From Bradyrhizobium barranii subsp. apii (GTDB lineage Bacteria > Pseudomonadota > Alphaproteobacteria > Rhizobiales > Xanthobacteraceae), in the NCBI RefSeq assembly GCF_011516635.5, contig NZ_CP096255.1, forward strand, positions 4,958,501-5,022,500: DNA of 64,000 nt. Reading direction: 5' to 3'. Of the stretch, positions 44,831-53,583 are shown one piece after another (position 1 is the stretch's first letter; each line of letters starts with the position of its first letter). Both the position numbers and the translations under genes were made by a program. The notes beneath the pieces are model-generated. The model did not search any database. It was not told the DNA's origin and saw only the letters and a program-made list of their open reading frames with translations.

Positions 44831-44915
44831 TGGTGGGGCTCCGGGCAGGGGCCATGGTTAGAACAAACTGCAAACGCGCCCGTCAAGGACGCCGCAAAAT
44901 CTCCCACAAAATTAA

Positions 44916-44931
44916 CCCGGCTTAAGCCGGG
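44916..44931. promoter_or_regulatory. Perfect 16-bp palindrome upstream of the hybrid kinase
   Basis: CCCGGCTTAAGCCGGG lies 33 bp before the kinase start and 86 bp before the xth start, in the divergent promoter region. A dimeric regulator site is possible. Confidence 0.4.
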
Positions 44932-44963
44932 CTCGGGCCATTGATACCGAAAAGGTTTTTCGA

Positions 44964-46835
<1,872 letters not shown>

Positions 46836-46837
46836 AG

Positions 46838-47287
46838 GTGCTGGTGGCCGAGGACGATGCCGTCAACCGCATGGTCGTGACCAAGATGTTGGGGGCGTTC
46901 GAGGTCGAGCTGCGCGTCGTCACCGACGGCGTCCAGGCGGTCGAGGCTGCCTCGGAGAGCGACTACGATGTCGTGCTGATGGACGTGCGCATGCCGGACA
47001 TGGACGGCCTTGCCGCGACGCGGGCGATCCGCGCGCAAGGCGGGCGCTTCGAAGCCTTGCCGATCGTCGCGCTGACCGCCAACGCCTTCCCCGAGGACGT
47101 CAAGATCTGCCGCGAGGCCGGCATGTCGGATTTTTTGGCAAAGCCGCTGCGTAAGCCCGCGCTCGCCGCCGCCTTGCTGCGCGCGCTCGACGGCCACATG
47201 ATGTCGGAGGGCGCGCCGCTTCAGCCGGAGCTGACGCCGCTCGACGTCGCGTGGACGGACGAGGAAAGGCAGATGACCGGCGTCTAG
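46838..47287 (+). CDS. Receiver domain split from the hybrid kinase
   Basis: This frame encodes a complete receiver: KVLVAEDDAVNRMVVTKML (acidic pocket), phospho-Asp in VVLMDVRMPDMDGL, IVALTANAFPEDV, and FLAKPLRKPALAAALL. GTG 46838 is the first usable start and gives 149 residues, but it has no clear ribosome-binding site. The frame runs back through the kinase stop into RDRPLK. Either a small deletion split a hybrid kinase, or the receiver is translated by re-initiation after the kinase stop 2 nt away. A sequencing error would also produce this. Confidence 0.75.
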   Translation: MLVAEDDAVNRMVVTKMLGAFEVELRVVTDGVQAVEAASESDYDVVLMDVRMPDMDGLAATRAIRAQGGRFEALPIVALTANAFPEDVKICREAGMSDFLAKPLRKPALAAALLRALDGHMMSEGAPLQPELTPLDVAWTDEERQMTGV

Positions 47288-47293
47288 CCGGTC

Positions 47294-47326
47294 AGATCGA
47301 GAAGCTGGTCCCGCAGCCGCAGGACG
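47294..47326. repeat. 33-bp direct repeat, left copy (duplicate of erpA 3' end)
   Basis: Identical to 52932-52964, the last codons of erpA. This copy joins directly to the end of the split kinase region and includes a stop (TGA) after the same Ser-Ile ending, as the ancestral erpA end would. It forms one boundary of a 5.6-kb insertion and could be an attL-like site. Confidence 0.85.
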
Positions 47327-47364
47327 GCTACAGGCGCGTGCGCCGGCAATGTAACGCGGCGCCG

Positions 47365-48267
47365 CTACAGTTTTCCATAGACGCGCCCGGCGACCGCCTT
47401 CAGGCGCTCGACCGAGCCGGACTCGGGATGCGGCTTGACCGGCGCGAACAGGATCGAAGCCTGCCTGCCGTTCCTCCAGACATAGATGTTCACGGCGTTG
47501 CCGTTGCCCTTGGTGCAGGAATGCTCGCCGAACGCTTCACTGCCGAGCTCGGGTATCGCCAAATGTTTGCACGGGCCCGCGCGCTTCATCATGCTGATGA
47601 CCGTGTCGCGCGAGATCGCGATCACCGCGACGGTCATGGTGTTGGCCTCGCGATCGAACATCATGCAGCTGCCGGCGCCGGTCCGCTGGACCGTCAGCGT
47701 GCCCTTGTCGAGAAAGCCGTCGGCATCGGCGGCAGTGAGCCACTCGCAATTGCCGAACCGCTCGCTGCTCTTGCTCACGTTGGCGATGGCAACGCGCGCG
47801 GCTTCGGTAATCGGCCCGAGTAGCGCGTCGTCGGCACGCCGGCCGATCGGATAGACGCTGATCTGCAGAATGTAATCGCCGGACAACGCGACGACCGAGG
47901 CCTCCTGGCGTTCTGCGCCGGCGGCGCTCGCTCCGCCCTGGCCTTCTTCGCCGATCCCCGCGACTGCGTTAAGCGGCATGCGCTCGCCAAGTGTCTTGAC
48001 GAAGGTCGCGTACAATTCCCTGGCGCGGTCCTTGTCGGGATTGCGGAACACGGTCAGCATCATCGTGTCGCCGCGCCCGCCCTGGTAGATGCAGCCGCGG
48101 CCGTCCTGATTTGAAATCAGTGGCCATTTGAGCACCGGCATCGCGCGGGCGAGCTCCTGGGCGCTGATGAACGGGCAGGTTTCGGCCGCGCGCGCGGGAA
48201 GCACCGGGACGGCTGCGATTGCAAGGAATAGAGCGAGGCAACAGAACAGACGATCAATAACTCGCAT
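47365..48267 (-). CDS. Exported protein with two related Cys-containing domains
   Basis: A 300-residue secreted protein with a signal peptide (LFCCLALFLAIAAVPVLPARAAE). Two similar modules follow, one starting ETCPFISAQELARAMPV and one starting GNCEWLTAADADGFLD. Each is followed by a Cys-containing strand (RGCIYQGG; GSCMMFDR) and a TVxRNP/VAVIAIS-type strand, suggesting an internal duplication similar to DUF3558-like domains. A third Cys pair (CKHLAIPELG, HSCTKGNG) lies near the end. It sits inside the insertion bounded by the 33-bp repeats. Function is unknown. Confidence 0.7.
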   Translation of the reverse strand: MRVIDRLFCCLALFLAIAAVPVLPARAAETCPFISAQELARAMPVLKWPLISNQDGRGCIYQGGRGDTMMLTVFRNPDKDRARELYATFVKTLGERMPLNAVAGIGEEGQGGASAAGAERQEASVVALSGDYILQISVYPIGRRADDALLGPITEAARVAIANVSKSSERFGNCEWLTAADADGFLDKGTLTVQRTGAGSCMMFDREANTMTVAVIAISRDTVISMMKRAGPCKHLAIPELGSEAFGEHSCTKGNGNAVNIYVWRNGRQASILFAPVKPHPESGSVERLKAVAGRVYGKL

Positions 48268-48504
48268 TGGATAATTTACTACCGCTATTGGCGCGCCACG
48301 GCAGATGAAGATGGGCACTATTGCTTGGTCGTGGCGCTATGATGCAACGTTCAATTTTGCTTGACTGCTGCCCAGGGCGGGCGTGAGCCGCCGATGCTGC
48401 TATGATGAGCAACCGGATTTTGGATGGGCCACCGCCTACTTCCGCTGAACGCGCTGACCGGACATGGCTGCATTAACATTGCGACAGGACTGGAAGGAGG
48501 TGCC

Positions 48505-48795
48505 ATGCCGAAAACGATCGCGATATTGGGCTCCGCCCTCTTCTTTGCGGTTGCGCCCACCACAGTGGCGGGGCTCGTTCCCTGGTGGATTACGCGTTGG
48601 GAGTTTCGGCCGCCCTTCTTCGATCTCGACGCGACACGCGCCGTCGGGATCCTGTTGATCGTCGCCGGTCTACCCGGGCTTGTCGACTCGTTTGCACGCT
48701 TTGCGCTGCAAGGATTGGGCACGCCGGCGCCGATCGCACCGACGCAGAACCTCGTGGTGACGGGTCTCTATCGCTATGTGCGCAATCCTATTTAG
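48505..48795 (+). pseudogene. Isoprenylcysteine/phospholipid methyltransferase-like gene, 3' truncated by IS
   Basis: The frame encodes the N-terminal membrane half of an ICMT-like methyltransferase (three helices, then TQNLVVTGLYRYVRNPI). The conserved GxYRYVRNPMY motif marks the start of the catalytic part, which is missing. An IS interrupts the gene at TA 48793. Joining the flanks across the element restores RNPIYFAWG but then reaches a stop after six more codons, so the gene was already cut short near the insertion boundary. A good GGAGG precedes ATG 48505. Confidence 0.75.
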
Positions 48796-49020
48796 TCGTC
48801 CGTGAACAAGGCTCTAAGCGATTGAGCGAGAGTCTGTTTTTCGGATTTGAGACGGTTTGAGATTGCAGGGATTGGGAGGTAAAGACCGCCAAAGCCTGCA
48901 AATTCGATTGTGGATTGAACGAAGCCGCTGCCGCGGCGTAGGGGGCAAGGTGGCATAGATCGCCTCCTGGCTGAGAGGATGTGGGTGTTGGAGCCCACCC
49001 CCTCAGACAGGAGTATCGAG

Positions 49021-49881
49021 ATGGCCGATTTGAGCCCTCTTCGCCGCCGCATGATCGAAGACATGACCGTCCGCAATCTGTCGCCGGCGACGCAAAGATC
49101 CTACATCAGCGCGGTTTCGAAGTTCAGCCGCTATTTTGGCCGATCGCCTGACCGGTTAGAGCTGGAAGACGTCCGCGCCTTCCAGGTGCATTTGGTCTCG
49201 ACCGGCATCTCATGGCCGGCGCTGAACCAGATCGTCTGTGCGCTACGGTTTTTCTACGGCGTCACGCTCGGCGAGGCGCTCATCCCAGAGCGCATTCCCT
49301 ATGCGCGAGAACCGCGCAAGCTGCCGGTCGTTCTCAGCGCCGACGAAGTGGTTCAGTTTCTTGAAGCGGTATCGAGCCTGAAGAGCCGCGCCGCGCTCAC
49401 CACCGCCTATGCGGCCGGGCTCAGGGCCTCGGAGGTTGCGGGACTGCGGATCGAAGACATCGACAGCGCCCGCGGCGTCATCCAGGTGCGCCACGGCAAG
49501 GGCGCGAAGGATCGCAACGTGATGCTGTCGCCCCAGCTGCTGGGCATCCTGCGCACCTACTGGCGGCTCGCCCGGCCGCGGCTTTATCTGTTCCCTGGTC
49601 GTGACGAAGATCATCCGATCGATCAGACCGTGCTGCATGCCGCCTGCCGGTCGGCGGTGAAGGCTGCGGGCCTGACCAAGCGCGTCACGCCGCACACGCT
49701 GCGCCACAGCTTCGCGACACATCTTCTCGAGAACGGAACCGATATCCGGATCATCCAGGTCTTGCTCGGGCACAATAATTTGTCGTCGACAGCGCGCTAC
49801 ACGCAGGTCGCCACCGATACGATCCGAGCGACGCAGAGCCCGCTCGATCGCCTGTCGCTGGAGGTGACGCCACCTGGATGA
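49021..49881 (+). CDS. Tyrosine recombinase associated with IS91-like transposase
   Basis: This 286-residue XerC/D-like integrase has an N-terminal SAM-like core-binding domain (MTVRNLSPATQRSYISAVSK) and a catalytic domain. The residues are present: Arg135 in AAGLRASEVAGL, Lys in GKGAKDRNVML, HxxR at H225-R228 (HTLRHSFATH), His in LLGHNNLSS, and nucleophile Tyr260 (ARYTQVA). ATG 49021 has AGGAG upstream. The stop overlaps the start of the IS91 transposase (ATGA), an arrangement typical of IS91-group elements that carry an accompanying integrase. Confidence 0.9.
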   Translation: MADLSPLRRRMIEDMTVRNLSPATQRSYISAVSKFSRYFGRSPDRLELEDVRAFQVHLVSTGISWPALNQIVCALRFFYGVTLGEALIPERIPYAREPRKLPVVLSADEVVQFLEAVSSLKSRAALTTAYAAGLRASEVAGLRIEDIDSARGVIQVRHGKGAKDRNVMLSPQLLGILRTYWRLARPRLYLFPGRDEDHPIDQTVLHAACRSAVKAAGLTKRVTPHTLRHSFATHLLENGTDIRIIQVLLGHNNLSSTARYTQVATDTIRATQSPLDRLSLEVTPPG

Positions 49882-51128
49882 CCCGCAGCGGGATGCGGGT
49901 CATGACCCGCTCCGACATCCGCTCCAACAGGCCCGCCATCGAGATTGCCGATATTCTGCGCCGGCATGGCGACGCCTATCGCCGTGTACATGCCGGTCAT
50001 CTGGGGCGGGTCGAGCGGCGCGTGATGAGCGCGATCGTTGCGTGCCGGACCGAGGCGCTCGGCGGCCACATGCAGGCTTGCGACGACTGCGGCACGACAC
50101 GCGTTGCCTATAATTCCTGCCGCAATCGGCACTGTCCGAAGTGTCAGGGGAGAGCCCGAGCCGCGTGGCTCGCCGCGCGTCAAGCCGACCTGCTTCCGGT
50201 TCCCTATTTCCACGTCGTCTTTACACTTCCCGCACCGATCGCCGCGATCGCTTTCCAGAACAAGGCCGTCGTCTATGCCATCCTGTTCAAGGCTGCCGCC
50301 GAGGCGATGACGACGCTCGCCGCCAATCCACGCCGGCTCGGCGGTGCGATCGGCGGCGTCGCCGTCCTCCACACCTGGGGACAGACGCTGATGCATCATC
50401 CCCACGTCCATTGCGTCGTTCCGGGTGGCGGCCTCTCGCCCGATGGCGCGCGCTGGACCGCTTGCCGACCGAACTTCTTCCTGGCCGTCAAACCGTTGTC
50501 CAGACTATTTCGCACACTTTTTCTCAAACGTCTGTCGGCAGCCTTCAACTCCGGTGCCTTGCGTTTCTTCGGCGATCTCGGAGCTCTGGCCGAGCCGGCT
50601 GCCTTTGCGGCCCACCTCGACGCCATGCGACGCATCAACTGGGTTGCTTACGCCAAGCGGCCCTTCGGCGGACCCGCACAGGTCCTGGCCTATCTCGGCC
50701 GCTACACCCATCGCGTCGCGATCGCCAACAGCCGGCTCGTCGCACTCGACGACGATCATGTCGCCTTCTCATGGAAGGACTATCGCCAAAACAGCGCGAC
50801 AAAGATCATGAATCTCAAGCCCGATGAGTTCATTCGCCGTTTCCTGCTTCATACGCCGCCTGACGGCTTCCACCGCATCCGCCACTTCGGCTTCATGGCC
50901 AACCGCCATCGCGCTGCCAAGCTCGCCCTTTGCCGCGAACTTCTCGATCATGAGCGAACAGCCCCAAACGATGGCCAGCCGTCGCCTGTGGATTCGGAGG
51001 CTCAAACCTGGGCCGAGGTTCCTGCCTGTCCCGATTGTGGTGGCGTCATGCGCATCATTGAGCGCTTTCGACATAGCTTCAGACGCCCCAGCCCTCGAAC
51101 ATCACCGTTCCGATGCGACACATCGTGA
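49878..51128 (+). CDS. IS91-family transposase (HUH/Y-type)
   Basis: A 416-residue rolling-circle transposase. An N-terminal zinc-binding region has cysteines in CDDCGTTRVAYNSC and RHCPKCQGRA. The HUH metal motif is H176-V-H178 (HHPHVHCVVPGGG), and a catalytic-Tyr region is AYLGRYTHRVAI. A C-terminal zinc pair (CPDCGG) follows. IS91 elements move by one-ended rolling-circle transposition, targeting short tetranucleotides. It is coupled by ATGA to the upstream recombinase. Confidence 0.92.
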   Translation: MTRSGMRVMTRSDIRSNRPAIEIADILRRHGDAYRRVHAGHLGRVERRVMSAIVACRTEALGGHMQACDDCGTTRVAYNSCRNRHCPKCQGRARAAWLAARQADLLPVPYFHVVFTLPAPIAAIAFQNKAVVYAILFKAAAEAMTTLAANPRRLGGAIGGVAVLHTWGQTLMHHPHVHCVVPGGGLSPDGARWTACRPNFFLAVKPLSRLFRTLFLKRLSAAFNSGALRFFGDLGALAEPAAFAAHLDAMRRINWVAYAKRPFGGPAQVLAYLGRYTHRVAIANSRLVALDDDHVAFSWKDYRQNSATKIMNLKPDEFIRRFLLHTPPDGFHRIRHFGFMANRHRAAKLALCRELLDHERTAPNDGQPSPVDSEAQTWAEVPACPDCGGVMRIIERFRHSFRRPSPRTSPFRCDTS

Positions 51129-51535
51129 GCCAAGTCATGTCGTGCACGACGATCATCATTCGTCATTTCGCTCCCAGCGTCTCGATCATCGCGGACGATG
51201 TCGAATCCGTGCTGTCACACTGCGCGACAACAACCGTCCGATGCAGCAAAAGGCCTATCGCGATCTCAGGCGAAGCGCGTCTGATCTCAACTCTTCCAGG
51301 ATGCGCACTCCTGTGTCTCTGCCTCACGCGCCGAGCCAGCAGATCGGGCATGGCGATCTCGAACAATCCCCATAGCTGCAAAACCGCGAATAGCCTCCCG
51401 CGCCTTCGTTCAATCCGGCTTCAATGAGGTCGCGTCATAAGCGCCTGCCGCGCCCTCGCGTGAGCGCGACCTCACAGAACCCTCCAGATTCCCTTTCGCA
51501 GCGGACCATGATTCTGTGTTGCATCGGAGGGGACG
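51129..51535. other. Region between the two transposase genes
   Basis: 407 bp without a supported gene. It must contain the end of the IS91-like unit and the resumed left part of the interrupted IS5-like element, but I could not place the junction. Short frames here look random. A GGAGGGG site at 51527-51533 belongs to the next transposase gene. Confidence 0.4.
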
Positions 51536-52882
51536 ATGCGACCGAAGAAGCACAAGACGACGGGATCGAACGACCTGTTCCGGGCGCGGCTGGACCAGAT
51601 CATCAATCTGAAGCACGAGCTGGTTCTGTTGGCCGGCAAGATCGATTGGGACTGGATCGACGGCGAGATCGCGCCGCTCTACAGCGAGAACGGCCGGCCG
51701 GGGATCGAGACCCGCTTCATGATCGGGCTGCTGTTGCTCAAGCAGATTTACGGGCTGTCCGATGAGGGGATTTGCGAGCGCTGGGTCCACGACCCGTATT
51801 TCCAGTACTTCACCGGCGAAGAGTTCTTCCAGCACGCCTTCCCGCACGAGCGATCGGACCTGAGCCATTGGCGCAAGCGGCTCGGCGACAAGCTGGAACT
51901 GCTGCTGGCCGAGAGCCTGCGGGTGGCGCACGAGGCCGGCGCGTTACGCGGCCAGGACCTCAAGCGGGTCACGGTCGATACCACGGTGCAGCCAAAGGCC
52001 ATCACCTTTCCGACCGACGCCAAGCTGCTGCATGCGGCCATCAAGGGGCTCAATCGCCTGGCGAGAAGGCACGGCGTCAGGCTGCGGCAGTCCTATTCTC
52101 GGATCGCCAAGGCCGCCGCGATGATGGCGGGCCGCTACGCCCATGCCAAACAATTCAGGCGGCATCAGCGGCAGTTGCGTATCCTGCGCTCAAGGCTCGG
52201 CCGGATCATCCGCGATATCCGCCGCAAGATCGACGGCCAGCCAGCCCTGGAGGAGGCGTTCGCCCTTCCGCTTGGCCGGGCCAGCCAGATCCGCTCGCAG
52301 CAGCAGCGCCAACGCGGCTGGAAGCTTTATTCTTTCCATGCCCCGGAGGTGGAGTGCATCGGCAAGGGCAAGGCCTCCGCGCCGTACGAGTTCGGCGTCA
52401 AGGCTTCCATCGTCACCAACAACCGCCGAGCTCCCGGCGGTCTGTTCGTGCTACACGTCAGGGCGCTGCCCGATAATCCGTATGACGGTCACACCCTGCG
52501 CGACGTCATCGACCGCACCGAGGCACTCACCGGCTGTCCGATCGAGCGGGCCTATGTCGACAAGGGGTATCGCGGCCACGACGCTCAAAATCCACGTCGC
52601 GTCTTCATCTCCGGCCAGAAGCGCGGCGTCTTCGGGATCATCAAGCGCGAGTTGCGCCGCCGATCCGCCATCGAGCCCATCATCGGACACCTGAAGGCCG
52701 AAGGTCACCTCGGGCGCTGCTACCTCAAAGGCCGCGCAGGAGACGCCGCCAACGTCGTCCTCTCCGCCGTAGGCCACAACTTCCGCCGCATCCTCGCCTG
52801 GCTGAGAGATTTCTTGGACCTGTTCCTGATCCGGATATGGCGCACGTTCACATGTCCCATCCCGCTCAATTCGGATTCTTAA
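51536..52882 (+). CDS. IS5-family transposase (long form)
   Basis: A 448-residue DDE transposase with an N-terminal DUF772-type domain (GRPGIETRFMIGLLLLKQIYGLSDE). First Asp is in VTVDTTVQPKAITFPTDAK, second in ERAYVDKGYRGHD, and Glu in RRRSAIEPIIGHLKAEGHLGR (split as RRRSAIEPIIG and HLKAEGHLGR). The chain is intact. The stop codon TAA at 52880-52882 lies within or next to the right inverted repeat. It is unrelated at sequence level to the IS at 11.1-12.0 kb. Confidence 0.9.
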   Translation: MRPKKHKTTGSNDLFRARLDQIINLKHELVLLAGKIDWDWIDGEIAPLYSENGRPGIETRFMIGLLLLKQIYGLSDEGICERWVHDPYFQYFTGEEFFQHAFPHERSDLSHWRKRLGDKLELLLAESLRVAHEAGALRGQDLKRVTVDTTVQPKAITFPTDAKLLHAAIKGLNRLARRHGVRLRQSYSRIAKAAAMMAGRYAHAKQFRRHQRQLRILRSRLGRIIRDIRRKIDGQPALEEAFALPLGRASQIRSQQQRQRGWKLYSFHAPEVECIGKGKASAPYEFGVKASIVTNNRRAPGGLFVLHVRALPDNPYDGHTLRDVIDRTEALTGCPIERAYVDKGYRGHDAQNPRRVFISGQKRGVFGIIKRELRRRSAIEPIIGHLKAEGHLGRCYLKGRAGDAANVVLSAVGHNFRRILAWLRDFLDLFLIRIWRTFTCPIPLNSDS

Positions 52883-52929
52883 CGGACGACTACTTTGCAT
52901 GGGGTTGTTTTTCAGATTTTTAAGTCGGG

Positions 52930-53259
52930 CTAGATCGAGAAGCTGGTCCCGCAGCCGCAGGACGCCGTCGCATTGGGATTGTTGACGCGGAACGAGGCGC
53001 CGATCAGATCGTCGACGAAATCGACCTGCGAGCCCGCCAGGAACGGCTGGGAGGCGGAATCGACCAGCACGACCGCATTCTCCTGCTCGATCACAAGATC
53101 GTCGTCGGTGCGGTCGCGGTCGATGTCGAACTTGTACTGGAAGCCCGAGCAGCCGCCGCCCTCGACGGAGATGCGCAGCATTGCGCCAGAACCTTCGCCC
53201 TTGAGGATCTCCCCAATCCGGCGTGCGGCGCGGTCACTGATGGTCACGTCAGTCGTCAT
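52930..53259 (-). CDS. erpA: Iron-sulfur cluster insertion protein (A-type carrier)
   Basis: This A-type carrier transfers Fe-S clusters to apo-proteins. The 109-residue chain has the three cluster cysteines: one in GGGCSGFQYKFD and two in ASCGCGTSFSI at the C-terminus. The gene's last 33 bp are duplicated at 47294, so an insertion occurred exactly at its 3' end while preserving the reading frame. In relatives the gene is expected, from memory, directly after the hybrid kinase. An inverted repeat upstream (53286-53318) may be a regulatory site. Confidence 0.93.
   Translation of the reverse strand: MTTDVTISDRAARRIGEILKGEGSGAMLRISVEGGGCSGFQYKFDIDRDRTDDDLVIEQENAVVLVDSASQPFLAGSQVDFVDDLIGASFRVNNPNATASCGCGTSFSI
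52932..52964. repeat. 33-bp direct repeat, right copy (erpA 3' end)
   Basis: The right boundary copy of the repeat at 47294-47326, here forming the last ten codons of erpA. The stop codon is TAG, formed with inserted DNA, while the left copy has TGA. Candidate attR-like site. Confidence 0.85.
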
Positions 53260-53285
53260 AGCTCGTCTCCGATAGTCCCGCGGTC

Positions 53286-53318
53286 ATACCAACTTCACTT
53301 GCCCAATTCATTTGGTAT
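53286..53318. promoter_or_regulatory. Inverted repeat ATACCAA-N19-TTGGTAT upstream of erpA
   Basis: Perfect 7-bp arms 19 bp apart, 27-59 bp before the erpA start codon on the minus strand. The position fits an operator overlapping the promoter. The cognate regulator is not known. Confidence 0.4.
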
Positions 53319-53390
53319 CCCGCGTCCGGCATAGTTAAGTGCAAGCATACGCAGAATCAAATGGCCTGCTCAAAAATCAACCGGATCATA

Positions 53391-53532
53391 GGCTTCCCAC
53401 TGGTTTTTCCCAATCCTCGATGAAATTTCCCAATCTTTTGATTATCAGAATAATTCTGAAAAACAAAATCGATCAAGAAAACACAGAGTGAACAACTATG
53501 GAACAAGATTGGGAAAAAACCTATGGGAAGCC
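53391..53532. repeat. 142-bp MITE-like element with 25/26-bp terminal inverted repeats
   Basis: The ends GGCTTCCCACTGG... (53391-53415) and the complement of 53507-53532 (GGCTTCCCATAGG...) match at almost every position, both finishing in TTTTTCCCAATC. The inner sequence is AT-rich, unlike the GC-rich surroundings, with a repeated TTTCCCAATC and a CAGAATAATTCTG palindrome (53446-53458). No ORF. The rest of the 53260-53583 gap holds only the erpA upstream repeat. Confidence 0.7.
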
Positions 53533-53583
53533 ATTGAGAACAAAGAATAAAGCCCTGACAAATGGATAGGGACTAAATTCGTC

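Larger units (their letters stand above)
48795..52890. mobile_element. Composite mobile region: IS5-like element carrying an inserted IS91-like unit
   Basis: The outer element has inverted ends GTCGTCCGT (48795-48803) and ACGGACGAC (52882-52890), with TA at both junctions (48793-48794 and 52891-52892) as a 2-bp target duplication. The right part carries an intact IS5-type transposase. Between the left end and that gene lies a tyrosine-recombinase plus IS91-type transposase pair, so an IS91-like unit appears to have entered the first IS. The exact inner junctions were not determined. Confidence 0.7.

Noticed and set aside
49021..49881. Tyrosine recombinase as the integrase that used the erpA end
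   Set aside because: It is translationally coupled to an IS91-type transposase and lies inside an IS that itself interrupts cargo of the insertion, so it most likely arrived later and is not proven to be the integrase of the 33-bp sites.
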